In this document: positions 23,409-31,432 of the stretch, in pieces
Position numbering within the stretch: the stretch's first letter is position 1
How the letters are laid out: every line of letters begins with the position of its first letter
Notes under the pieces: generated by a model
Told to the model about the DNA's origin: nothing
Database searches by the model: none
Seen by the model: only the letters and a program-made list of their open reading frames with translations
Program-made: the position numbers and the translations under genes
Source of the DNA: Adlercreutzia sp. ZJ176
Lineage (GTDB): Bacteria > Actinomycetota > Coriobacteriia > Coriobacteriales > Eggerthellaceae
Direction of reading: 5' to 3'
Assembly: GCF_011038975.1 (NCBI RefSeq)
Contig: NZ_JAAKEC010000010.1
Span: 1 to 64,000 of the forward strand
DNA length: 64,000 nt

Positions 23409-25970
23409 GTGGACAAGGAGAAGAAGCGCAGCTTGACTCGGCGTGGCTTTCTGAAGAGCACGGCCGCCGTTGCCGCCGGGATATCGGTTGCCTCTGTTGC
23501 AGGCGGAACGCTGGCTTTGGCCGAGGGCAATGCGGACGGTCAGTCGGAGGCCGGTGGCGAGCAGATCTTCCGGGGCGTGTGCCGCCCCAACTGCTTCGGC
23601 TTTTGCCACCTCAACGTTCATGTGCGCGACGGCAACATCGTGAAGACGTCGCGCGCCCCCTACGACAACCCCGCCTATTCGAGAATCTGCCAGCGCGGCC
23701 TTTCGCATGTGCAGCGCATCTACAACGATCAGCGCGTCAAATACCCCATGCGCCGCGTTGAGGGCACTGCGCGAGGCGAGGGCCAATGGGAGCGCATCTC
23801 CTGGGATGAGGCCATAGGGGAAATCGTCTCCAAAATGCAAGAGTACATGGGGCAGTACGGCTCGACGGCCGTGGCAATCGAGCAGGGGTCTACCCAAGGC
23901 TGCGCGTCTCCGATGATCTACACGCGTCTCACCCAGGCTCTGAATCTGTCCTTCGTCGTACCGAGCTACGATGCGGCATCTGCTTACGCCATGTCGAGAA
24001 CGACGGGAACCGTGCAGGGCTGGTATGCCAACGAGCGCACTGATCTGGTTAACTCCAAGACCATTGTCGCCTGGGGTGCCAATGTGACGGATGCTCAGGT
24101 TCAGCAGTGGCATTTCATTAAAGAGGCCATGGCGAACGGCGTAAAGCTCGTGGTTGTCGATCCCACGTTTACCCAGCTGGCGTCTAAGGCCGATAAGTGG
24201 ATTTCCACGCGCCCTGGCACCGATCCTGCCGTTTACCTTGGCGTTATGAACCAGATTTTCGAGCGCGACGCGGTTGACGTCGAATTCGTGGGCCAGCATA
24301 CGGTCGGTCCGTTTTTGGTTCGAGAAGATACGGGGAAATTCCTTCGCTGGTCCGAGGTGAACGAAGAGGCCGCTGCCGCTAAGGCCGCGCAAGAGGCCGC
24401 CGCGCAGCAGGCGGCCCTCCAGGCCATGCAGGCTGCGGCGGGCCAGGGCGAGATCATCGCGGGAATGGCCTATCAGAGCACACTTGAGGCCATGGCCTAT
24501 GACGATCAGCCCGTGGTCATGGAAAAGGGCGCGCTGATGCCGGCCAACCAGAGCAGCGCCCCGGATCTCTACGGAGCAACGCAGGCCGCCGGCACGAAGT
24601 GCACTTCTGCGCTCACGCTTCTCAGGGACAGCGTCGCAGGCATGACGCCCGAGAAGGTCGCAGAGATCGCGGACATTCCCGTGGAAACGTTCTTGGAGCT
24701 TACCGACATTTGCCTGGACGGGCCGGTGACCCACTATGTTGGCTACGGCGCTCAAGCATTCGTCAACGGCGTTCAGAGCACTCATGCGGGAATCACCATG
24801 AGCGCGCTCACGGGTAATCTTGGTAAGCCCGGCGCTTCGTTCGGGGCGTTCTGGACCTTGGCCAACGTGGCTGACATGGCATTTGCCGTTGGCGCCGGCA
24901 TCGGCACGGCACCTATGATCGTCGATGTGTATCTCCCCGAGGTTGTTGCATCAGGGAAATACCTTGGCGAAGACCGTCCCATCAAGATGCTCTTTATTGC
25001 CACGGGCAACCCGCTCAACTGCTCTACTGATACCAATTTGCTGAAAAAGACTTTCGACGCCATCGATTACATCGTGGTTGCCGATCCCATGATGACCGAT
25101 ACGACCAATTACGCTGACTTGGTGCTGCCGGTATGCCAATGGTTCGAGACCGAGGAGATAACCCAAATCGGCGAGAACGTCACCATCTCATTCAATGAGA
25201 AGGCGATCGATCCATTGTATGAATCAAAGTCGGATGTCGAGATCGTAAAGCTTATCGCCGATCGATTCGGATTAGGGGATTACTTCCCAGCCGATGCCAG
25301 CGAAGCTCTGAAAATGCAGTTCGGAGAAAACAACGAGAAGGCGAAGGCGCTGGGCGCTACCTATGACGAACTGAAAGAGAAGAAGGAGGTGCGCTGGGAG
25401 CCCGATGACGTGTACATCGCCTTCAAGGACGGCCAGTTCCTCACTCCTCACGGTCGCCTTGAGTTCTACGTGGAGGATCCGCAGGTTCGCTTCCCGACGC
25501 AGCTTACGCCAACTGAGGAAGACATTGCCTTGGAGCATCTTCCCCATTGGTTCCCGCCCCTGCACGCCTGGCACGAGAACGAAGAGCATGCGAAGTACCC
25601 GCTTGTCTGCATGAGCGAGCGCGCCCGCTTCCGCGTTCATTCCCAGTGGCATAGCGTGCCCGCGCTGAACGAACTTGATCCGGAGCCGATCGTTCGCATC
25701 AATCCCGCCGATGCCCAAGAACGCGGCATTGAAGACCGCACCTATGTGGAGTGCTACAACGACCTCGGTCATGTGGTGGCCAGAGCCCATTATTCAGACG
25801 CCATCCGCCCTGGAACCTTGGTGTATCCGAAGGGATGGCATGCCAGTCAGTTCAAGGCTGGGAACTGGTCGGAGATCATCCCCAACGACTTTGATGTGTT
25901 CGGTGCAGCAACGAGCTTCATGGACACGGTGTGCGAGATTCGCCCGTGGGACGAAGGGAGTGAGAAGTAA
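23409..25970 (+). CDS. Molybdopterin oxidoreductase catalytic subunit (DMSO reductase family)
   Basis: This 853-residue protein carries a twin-arginine signal (SLTRRGFLKS, residues 8-17), a [4Fe-4S] motif with C58, C62, C66 and C94, the MopB core (ERISWDEAIGEIV) and a C-terminal molybdopterin-dinucleotide domain (SERARFRVHSQWHSV, then TYVECYNDLGHV). It is exported and reduces or oxidises an unidentified substrate. The usual molybdenum-ligand position falls in YDAAS (187-191), so the ligand is uncertain. An Ala/Gln-rich insert occupies about 318-348. GTG start with GAAGGAGG upstream. The stop overlaps the FeS subunit start (TAATG). Composition is less GC-rich than the genes after 26000. Confidence 0.9.
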   Translation: MDKEKKRSLTRRGFLKSTAAVAAGISVASVAGGTLALAEGNADGQSEAGGEQIFRGVCRPNCFGFCHLNVHVRDGNIVKTSRAPYDNPAYSRICQRGLSHVQRIYNDQRVKYPMRRVEGTARGEGQWERISWDEAIGEIVSKMQEYMGQYGSTAVAIEQGSTQGCASPMIYTRLTQALNLSFVVPSYDAASAYAMSRTTGTVQGWYANERTDLVNSKTIVAWGANVTDAQVQQWHFIKEAMANGVKLVVVDPTFTQLASKADKWISTRPGTDPAVYLGVMNQIFERDAVDVEFVGQHTVGPFLVREDTGKFLRWSEVNEEAAAAKAAQEAAAQQAALQAMQAAAGQGEIIAGMAYQSTLEAMAYDDQPVVMEKGALMPANQSSAPDLYGATQAAGTKCTSALTLLRDSVAGMTPEKVAEIADIPVETFLELTDICLDGPVTHYVGYGAQAFVNGVQSTHAGITMSALTGNLGKPGASFGAFWTLANVADMAFAVGAGIGTAPMIVDVYLPEVVASGKYLGEDRPIKMLFIATGNPLNCSTDTNLLKKTFDAIDYIVVADPMMTDTTNYADLVLPVCQWFETEEITQIGENVTISFNEKAIDPLYESKSDVEIVKLIADRFGLGDYFPADASEALKMQFGENNEKAKALGATYDELKEKKEVRWEPDDVYIAFKDGQFLTPHGRLEFYVEDPQVRFPTQLTPTEEDIALEHLPHWFPPLHAWHENEEHAKYPLVCMSERARFRVHSQWHSVPALNELDPEPIVRINPADAQERGIEDRTYVECYNDLGHVVARAHYSDAIRPGTLVYPKGWHASQFKAGNWSEIIPNDFDVFGAATSFMDTVCEIRPWDEGSEK

Positions 25971-26596
25971 TGGCCCATTACGGATACGTGATTGACAGCA
26001 AGAACTGCATCGGCTGCCATGCGTGCGCGGTAGCATGCAAGATCGAGAACAATCTGCCGAATAACAATTGGTGGAACCGCATTTTCACCATCGGCGGGGA
26101 CAATCCCAACACCCCGGCCGGAACCTTCGGCGAGAACCTGACCATGGGCAACATGCCCGTCATGTGTCAGCACTGCGAGAACCCGGCCTGCATTCGCGTC
26201 TGCCCCGTCGGCGCCACCTACAAGGACGCGGAGACCGGCGCGGTGCGCCAGGATTACGACAAGTGCATCGGCTGCCGTATGTGCATGGCCGCCTGCCCCT
26301 TCACCGGCGTGCGCTCCTTCAACTGGGACGAGCCGAAGTACGCCGTCGACTTCCCGGTTGGCGACCCGGAGGTGCCGGCCCATCAGAAGCACACGGTGGA
26401 GAAGTGCACCATGTGCTGGCACCGGCTCGCAAAAGGGGAGCAGCCCGCCTGCATCGAGGTCTGCCCTGCGCGAATTCGCTACTTCGGCGACTTCGACGAC
26501 CCTGATTCGGAAGTGAGCCGGCTCATTGCGAAGCGCAGCTACCATCAGCTTTTGCCCGAAGAAGGCACGAGGCCTTCGGTCTACTATCTCGATTAG
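25970..26596 (+). CDS. Four-cluster ferredoxin subunit (DmsB/NrfC-like)
   Basis: This 208-residue protein has the four cysteine groups of DmsB-like electron-transfer subunits: CIGCHACAVAC, CQHCENPACIRVCP, CIGCRMCMAACP, and CTMCWHRLAKGEQPACIEVCP (16 Cys in total). It would relay electrons between the NrfD-type anchor and the molybdopterin subunit. It has no signal of its own, as expected for hitchhiker export with the Tat-exported subunit. The start overlaps the catalytic-subunit stop by one base. Its composition is already GC-rich, unlike its upstream partner. Confidence 0.93.
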   Translation: MAHYGYVIDSKNCIGCHACAVACKIENNLPNNNWWNRIFTIGGDNPNTPAGTFGENLTMGNMPVMCQHCENPACIRVCPVGATYKDAETGAVRQDYDKCIGCRMCMAACPFTGVRSFNWDEPKYAVDFPVGDPEVPAHQKHTVEKCTMCWHRLAKGEQPACIEVCPARIRYFGDFDDPDSEVSRLIAKRSYHQLLPEEGTRPSVYYLD

Positions 26597-26634
26597 GCGT
26601 CAGGGAAAGCATCGCACTGACTATTCATGCAATT

Positions 26635-26689
26635 GGGCGCTGCGCTCGTCTGGGAGCGAGCTCGCTGCTTGCAACGTGCAGCGCCCTTT
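26635..26689 (+). terminator. Long-stem hairpin between FeS and NrfD genes
   Basis: GGGCGCTGC (26635-26643) pairs with GCAGCGCCC (26678-26686), followed by TTT. It may be a partial terminator or processing signal lowering expression of the downstream membrane genes relative to the first two. Confidence 0.45.
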
Positions 26690-26707
26690 GACCTTGAGGG
26701 GAAACAC

Positions 26708-27955
26708 ATGTCTAACATCTCAACTACTCTGGAATCAGGTAAGCCAAGGGACGTGAGTTCCGGGAACAGCAAAGCGGGCGGCCGCGGGCTGACCATCGCC
26801 ATCGCCGTGTCGGCGGTGCTTGTGGCGGCGGGCCTGGCCCTGTGGGCGATGCAGCTCTCGGGCGGCATGGTCCAGACCGGCATGCGCAACCTGGACTCGT
26901 GGGGCCTCTACATCACGTGCTTCATGTTCCTCGTGGGGCTTTCCGCCGGCGGCCTCATCATAAGCTCGGTGCCCAAGGCGTTTGGCATCCAGGGCTTCGG
27001 CGGCATCTCCAAGGTGGCCGTCATGACCTCGATAGCCGCCACGGTGGCCGCCATCGGCTTCGTCGTGGTGGACATGGGCCAGCCCTTCCGCGTGTGGGAG
27101 CTGTTCGTGTACTCCAACCTGGGAAGCCCGCTCATGTGGGACATCGTGGTGATCGGCACCTACCTTATCCTGTCATGCGCGTACCTGTGGGCGCAGCTCC
27201 AGGCCGAGAAGGGCAAGGTGTCGCACACGGCCCTGCGCGTCATCAGCGTGATCGCGCTGGTGTGCGCGGTGCTGGTGCACTCGGTGACCGCCTGGATCTT
27301 CGGGCTGCAGCAGGGCCGCGAGATGTGGCACACCGCGCTTCTGGCCCCGTGGTTCGTGAGCTCCGCGCTCGTGTGCGGCACTGCGCTCGTGATGGTGGTG
27401 ATCATGGCCCTGCGCAAGGTCGGCTACCTCTCGCTCGACCAGTCCCACATGGTGAGGCTCGCGAAGCTCTTGGGCGCCTTCGTGGTGGTGGACCTCTACT
27501 TCTTCGGCTGCGACCTTCTGACTGAGGTCTTCCCCGGGGGCTCGGGCGCCGAGGTGGTGTCCATGCTCGTGGCGGGTCCCTTGGCCCCGTACTTCTGGGT
27601 CGAGGTCATCGGCTGCGCCGCCTGCGCCGTCATCTGCTTTGTCCCCTCGCTGCGCACGAACGCGCTGCTGGCCGTCGGCGCGCTGCTGGCCATCGCGGGC
27701 ATCTTCTGCAAGCGCGTGCAGCTGCTGGTGGGCGGCTTCCAGATCGCCAACCTCGATTACCCGACCGTCCTGACCCCCATGCAGCACACCTCCTGGGATG
27801 CGGGGCTCTCGGGCATCTACGGGCAGCTTGTCTACTGGCCCACGCCCTTGGAGTTCGGCGTGATGCTGGGCGTGGTCGCCCTGGGCGTGCTGGTGTTCCT
27901 GCTGGGCGTCAAGTTCCTGCCGCTCAAGCCCGCTGAGGACTCTTCTTCGAAGTAG
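26708..27955 (+). CDS. nrfD: NrfD/PsrC-type membrane anchor
   Basis: This 415-residue polytopic protein has about nine membrane helices and the NrfD/PsrC pattern: LDSWGLYITCFMFLVGLSAGG, then GQPFRVWELFVYSNLGSPLMWD and a Phe/Trp-rich C-terminal half. It anchors the complex and exchanges electrons with the quinone pool. The start MSNIST (26708) is preceded by TGAGGGG. Unlike the HybB type it carries no haem ligands that I can identify. It belongs to the operon after a hairpin. Confidence 0.9.
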   Translation: MSNISTTLESGKPRDVSSGNSKAGGRGLTIAIAVSAVLVAAGLALWAMQLSGGMVQTGMRNLDSWGLYITCFMFLVGLSAGGLIISSVPKAFGIQGFGGISKVAVMTSIAATVAAIGFVVVDMGQPFRVWELFVYSNLGSPLMWDIVVIGTYLILSCAYLWAQLQAEKGKVSHTALRVISVIALVCAVLVHSVTAWIFGLQQGREMWHTALLAPWFVSSALVCGTALVMVVIMALRKVGYLSLDQSHMVRLAKLLGAFVVVDLYFFGCDLLTEVFPGGSGAEVVSMLVAGPLAPYFWVEVIGCAACAVICFVPSLRTNALLAVGALLAIAGIFCKRVQLLVGGFQIANLDYPTVLTPMQHTSWDAGLSGIYGQLVYWPTPLEFGVMLGVVALGVLVFLLGVKFLPLKPAEDSSSK

Positions 27956-27968
27956 CTCTCTTCGCGCA

Positions 27969-28002
27969 GGGCCCGCGCCTCCCCCCCGGCGCGGGCCCTT
28001 CT
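27969..28002 (+). terminator. GC hairpin after the NrfD gene
   Basis: GGGCCCGCGCC (27969-27979) and GGCGCGGGCCC (27988-27998) form an 11-bp stem, followed by TTCTG. It lies inside the operon, so it may be an attenuator or an mRNA stability element rather than a full terminator. Confidence 0.5.
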
Positions 28003-28022
28003 GTAACGGAAGGGAACATGCC

Positions 28023-28400
28023 ATGAAAAAACCTCTGCTTGCCCTTGCGGTCATTGCCATGGTCCTCGCCGGCGTGGCGGCGGCTGGGTTCGCGGCGGAG
28101 CCGACGTCGGGCATCCTGCCCATCACGGCCGACTCTGCCTGCCCTGCAGCAGGCTGCGCCAGCGGCCAGTGCCACGGGTTCGCGGACGTGCCCGAGCCCG
28201 ACGGCGTCCATGAGATGGTGTGCCCCGAGGCGGGATGCGCATCCGTGGAGTGTCACGCATGGGACTCGCTCACCGGGCGCTACCACCAAGCGTCGGACAT
28301 GTCGCTGAACTTGTGGATTCTCATGCCCGTGGCGCTGGTGCTGGGCCTGTGGCTGCTGACGCGCGTCCTGCCGAAAGGAGGCCGTCATGAGGAAGCCTAA
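28023..28400 (+). CDS. Small membrane-anchored protein with two CPxxGCASxxCH motifs (putative dihaem c-type)
   Basis: This 125-residue protein has a signal peptide (MKKPLLALAVIAMVLAGVAA, cleaved near AGFAA), two closely related motifs C40-PAAG-C45-ASGQ-C50-H51 and C67-PEAG-C72-ASVE-C77-H78, and a C-terminal membrane helix (LNLWILMPVALVLGLWLLTR). C-x4-C-H is a recognised variant haem-c attachment motif in some multihaem cytochromes, which would make this a dihaem electron carrier. The extra Cys five residues before each motif is unusual. It overlaps the downstream cytochrome b-like gene by 14 bases, so the two probably form one module. Haem attachment is unproven. Confidence 0.6.
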   Translation: MKKPLLALAVIAMVLAGVAAAGFAAEPTSGILPITADSACPAAGCASGQCHGFADVPEPDGVHEMVCPEAGCASVECHAWDSLTGRYHQASDMSLNLWILMPVALVLGLWLLTRVLPKGGRHEEA

Positions 28401-28848
28401 GATGATCTTCGACATCGCCATGCTGGCGGTGTACCTGGTGGCGGCCAACCCGGCCGTCACGGGCATCCCGCTCCACGAGTACCTGGGCCTCGGCGCCTTC
28501 CTGGCCATGGTTCTCCACATTACGCTCAGCGCGGGCGGCTTGACCGGCCGCGGCCACGGGGGGCGTTTGGCGCTGAACGCCGTGCTGCTGGTGTCGTTGG
28601 CGGTGTGCGCGGTGTCGGGCGTCATGGTGTCGGGCACCGTGCTCCCGGCGCTCGGCCTGTACGAGACGGGGTACTTCTTCTGGGATCCCCTGCACGCCCT
28701 GTCCGCCAAGGTGCTGCTGGCGGCTCTGCTGGTTCACCTGGTGCTGCGCAGCCCGGTGGCATGGGCCTGGATTCGCCGCCAGCGTGCCAGGGCATCTGCC
28801 GCCGAGGGGGCGATCGCCCGCGAGGATGCGACAGCTGAGAGGGCCTAG
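28387..28848 (+). CDS. DUF4405-like cytochrome b membrane protein
   Basis: This 153-residue protein has about four membrane helices and two pairs of histidines, each pair 14 residues apart: H30/H44 and H103/H117. That spacing on helices is what bis-histidine b-haem binding requires. The N-terminus RKPKMIFDIAMLAVYLVA and GIPLHEYLGL match the DUF4405/cytochrome b561-like group. It probably connects the small CxxxxCH protein to the quinone pool. Start is the ATG at 28387 within the end of the upstream gene, after AAAGGAGG. Confidence 0.75.
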   Translation: MRKPKMIFDIAMLAVYLVAANPAVTGIPLHEYLGLGAFLAMVLHITLSAGGLTGRGHGGRLALNAVLLVSLAVCAVSGVMVSGTVLPALGLYETGYFFWDPLHALSAKVLLAALLVHLVLRSPVAWAWIRRQRARASAAEGAIAREDATAERA

Positions 28849-28900
28849 CGGCATCTTGCCGTACTATGCTGTCGAAAGCTCAACTGACGAGGAGGCTTTG

Positions 28901-29626
28901 GTGACTATTTCCGCAGACACGTGGCAGGCGCGCGCGGCGATGTGCGAGCTCTTGGCGCTCTCGCTGCGCTACCCGAAGGACGCGGTGCTTTCCGAGAAGG
29001 TGGCGTCGGGCGAGTGGCATGACGCGGCCGACGAGATCGCCGGGGCGCTCGCGCTCGCGTGGTCAGCCGACGAGACGGCCGCGGCGGATGGGGGCGCGGC
29101 GGCTCCGTCCGATCCGACCGAGCTGCAGCGCGCTCTGCGCGTCGAGGCGACGCGCCTGTTCGTGGGCTCGCCGGAGCCGGCGTGCTCGCCGTTCGAGGGC
29201 GTGTGGCGCGCGGCCGACGATGGGGTGCAGGCGCTTCTGTTCGTGAATCCGCATTCCATGGCGGTCGAGCGTTTCTGCAAGGCCTGCGGCTTAGGGCGTC
29301 CTGAGGGCACTAACGAGCCGCTTGACGCGGTGGCGACCGAGCTTGAGCTGCTGGAGTACCTGGCTCTGCGCGCGGCGGTGGATGTCGCCGAGGCCGAGGG
29401 CGACGCTCTTGGCGAGCCCGAAGATGCCGTCGAGGCCGAGGGCGACGCCGGTGACGTGGTGGCTTCGGCCGACCTGCCTGGCGGTAGCCCGGAGGCGGCG
29501 TGGGACCAGTTCATGGCTGACCACGCGAAGGCCTGGATGCCCCGCTTCGCCGAAGCCTTGCAGAAGGAGTCCCGCATCCCGTTCTACCGCCAGGTTGCCC
29601 GTCTGCTGGGAGCCTTCATCGGGTAG
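28901..29626 (+). CDS. TorD/DmsD-family molybdoenzyme chaperone
   Basis: This 241-residue helical protein has the TorD-family features: RAAMCELLALSLRYP near the N-terminus, EATRLFVGSPEPACSPFEGVW (the LFxGP...P-x-E-S-V region), and LELLEYLALRAA and DHAKAWMPRFAEAL late (the HLxxWxPxF region). It would bind the Tat signal of the catalytic subunit until cofactor insertion. An acidic insert with two AEAEGDA/VEAEGDA units occupies about 160-190. GTG start with GAGGAGG upstream. It ends the respiratory operon. Confidence 0.85.
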   Translation: MTISADTWQARAAMCELLALSLRYPKDAVLSEKVASGEWHDAADEIAGALALAWSADETAAADGGAAAPSDPTELQRALRVEATRLFVGSPEPACSPFEGVWRAADDGVQALLFVNPHSMAVERFCKACGLGRPEGTNEPLDAVATELELLEYLALRAAVDVAEAEGDALGEPEDAVEAEGDAGDVVASADLPGGSPEAAWDQFMADHAKAWMPRFAEALQKESRIPFYRQVARLLGAFIG

Positions 29627-29729
29627 CCGCGCGCATTGCGGCTGCGGCGCTGCGTCCCTGCGGCCCCGCTGCGGCGCCGGCCTCGCCTCTTGTGTTACCA
29701 TGGACCCATGCTATGCGAAGGAGGGTGCC

Positions 29730-30113
29730 ATGGAGAAGATGTCCATGTCGCATGAGGACTACCTTGAGGCGATGGTCATGCTGGGGGCTACCACCGAGGC
29801 CTCGGTGCGCTCGGTTGACGTCGCCTCCAAGATGGGCGTCTCGAAGGCGTCGGTGAACAAGGCGATGTCTATCTTGAAGGAGAAGGGCCTCGCCGAGCAG
29901 CCCTATTACGGCGACATCACGCTCACCGAGGCGGGCTACGCCTACGGGTCGTCGGTGCTCGAGCGCCATGAGGCCCTGTCGCGCTTCCTCAACAAGGCGC
30001 TCGGCATCCCCGCCGACGTGGCCGAGCGGGAGGCGTGCCTGATGGAGCACGCCATCAGCGACGAGTCGTTCGAGAAGTGGCTCGCCTTCATCAAGGGACT
30101 TGATCTGGAGTAG
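29730..30113 (+). CDS. DtxR/MntR-type metal-dependent regulator
   Basis: This 127-residue protein matches the iron-dependent repressor family: MSMSHEDYLEAMVMLG, SVRSVDVASKMGVSKASVNK (winged helix), then ITLTEAGYAYGSSVLERHEALSRFL and CLMEHAISDESFEKW, which carries metal-ligand type E, H and E residues. It has no SH3-like third domain, like MntR. GGAGGG precedes the ATG. Plausible targets in this window are the feo genes, whose upstream region has a DtxR-like half-site, but that link is inference. Confidence 0.85.
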   Translation: MEKMSMSHEDYLEAMVMLGATTEASVRSVDVASKMGVSKASVNKAMSILKEKGLAEQPYYGDITLTEAGYAYGSSVLERHEALSRFLNKALGIPADVAEREACLMEHAISDESFEKWLAFIKGLDLE

Positions 30114-30261
30114 GGGAGAGCGCGGGCGCTGCGCGATGGCGGCCCCCAGGGCCGCGACCGCCGCGCGGACGCGCGCAGGGCCGCACCCCGCTGCCCCTCC
30201 CCGCGACCGCCGCAACGCCGTGCGGACGCGCCGGTAACGAAAGCCGATCAATTAGTTATGG

Positions 30262-30283
30262 AAGGGCTCTGCGGAGCCCTTCA
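30262..30283 (+). terminator. Intrinsic terminator hairpin
   Basis: GAAGGGCTC-TGCG-GAGCCCTTC forms a perfect 9-bp stem followed by ATCTG. It lies downstream of the DtxR-like gene and immediately before the -10-like TATTCT (30292-30297) of the next gene. Confidence 0.55.
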
Positions 30284-30311
30284 TCTGTGGTATTCTGAAT
30301 GAGCTCATCGC

Positions 30312-31334
30312 ATGAACACACTACTGAAACGAACTCGGTGCATAAGGGGCGCATTTCCTTTGGAAAGACAATCCCATATCGTGTCCTTTGACGAAGCTCG
30401 CCGCTCGACGCGCGGCGGCCGCGCTGCGTCCGGCGGGCCTTCGGGCGCGCGGGGAAGCGGCCTGCGCGCAGGCCGCGCGACGTCCGCGGAGACGCGCGGA
30501 GGCGGCCGCGGTGACGCGTACGCGCCGCGGGGAAGCACAGGCAGCACGCGGAGTCCCCTGCGTGCGGAGGCGCGTGGCGACAGCCGCGGGCGGATGAGCC
30601 GCTTTGCGCACAGCGAGGTGCGCGCCGCGCGGTCGCACCCCTCCTTCGACGCCGCTGGCCAGGCCCAGGAGTCCGAGGAGCGCGCCCGCGAGGCAGCGCG
30701 CCCGTCGTCGCTTCGCGAGCGCGTGTCCGCGAAAGTGGGCGCCGTGAAGCGCTCCCGCGCGAAGGGCCGCGCCGAGCGGCGCTTCTCGCAGCAGTACGGC
30801 GGCGCCGACCGGGGCGCGGGCGCCGAGACTTCAGCCGGCCCGCGCGCGGCGGTGTACAAAGGCGAGATGGGAGCCAATCACCGACGCGCCGCGCGCATGC
30901 AGGACGACGCGGCGGCGCAGGGCCGCTCTGCGCGCTCGACGTCCGCCAAGAAGCCGCGCCGGCTTTCGCCGGCCCTCGCCGTGAGCGCGGCGGTGGCGGC
31001 GTGCCTGCTGCTCGGCGGCGTGTTCCTCTACACCCCGGCGCAGCAGTTCTACCAGGAGGTGCGCGAGCGTGATCGCCTGCAGGCCGAGTACGCCGTGCTC
31101 CAGCAGCGCAACGACGCCATCCAGAACGAGGTGGACGCGCTGTCGAGTGGCGCGGGCGTCGAGGATCGCGCGCGCGCCGAGTTCGGCTGGGTCAAGAAGG
31201 GCGAGACCGCCGGCAGCGTGGGCGGCCTCGACGTGCAGAAGGACTCGAGCTTCCGCGCCAACATCGCCCCGGGCAGCGTGGAGGCCCCCGAGACGTGGTA
31301 CTCGTTCCTCGATCCCGTGTTCGGGGTCAAGTAG
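30312..31334 (+). CDS. FtsB/DivIC-like septum formation protein with long basic N-terminus
   Basis: This protein of up to 340 residues has a long, Arg/Ala/Gly-rich disordered N-terminal part (1-215), a single membrane helix (ALAVSAAVAACLLLGGVFLY, 221-240), a coiled coil (EVRERDRLQAEYAVLQQRND, about 249-278) and a conserved end (DRARAEFGWVKKGETAG). The helix plus coiled-coil plus A-R-x-E-F/L-G-W-V-K-K-G-E motif is the FtsB/DivIC signature in Actinobacteria. It acts in the divisome with FtsL and FtsQ. No good ribosome site precedes the ATG at 30312, but a -10 lies 15 bases upstream. The basic extension is unusual in length. Confidence 0.75.
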   Translation: MNTLLKRTRCIRGAFPLERQSHIVSFDEARRSTRGGRAASGGPSGARGSGLRAGRATSAETRGGGRGDAYAPRGSTGSTRSPLRAEARGDSRGRMSRFAHSEVRAARSHPSFDAAGQAQESEERAREAARPSSLRERVSAKVGAVKRSRAKGRAERRFSQQYGGADRGAGAETSAGPRAAVYKGEMGANHRRAARMQDDAAAQGRSARSTSAKKPRRLSPALAVSAAVAACLLLGGVFLYTPAQQFYQEVRERDRLQAEYAVLQQRNDAIQNEVDALSSGAGVEDRARAEFGWVKKGETAGSVGGLDVQKDSSFRANIAPGSVEAPETWYSFLDPVFGVK

Positions 31335-31432
31335 CCCGGGCTCGCTGACGCCAGCTCGGAATCATTGCGGCGCGGCGGCTTCGCGGGCATCCTGCGAAGC
31401 CGCCGCGCTTTTGACAGCAAGGGAGGTTGCCC

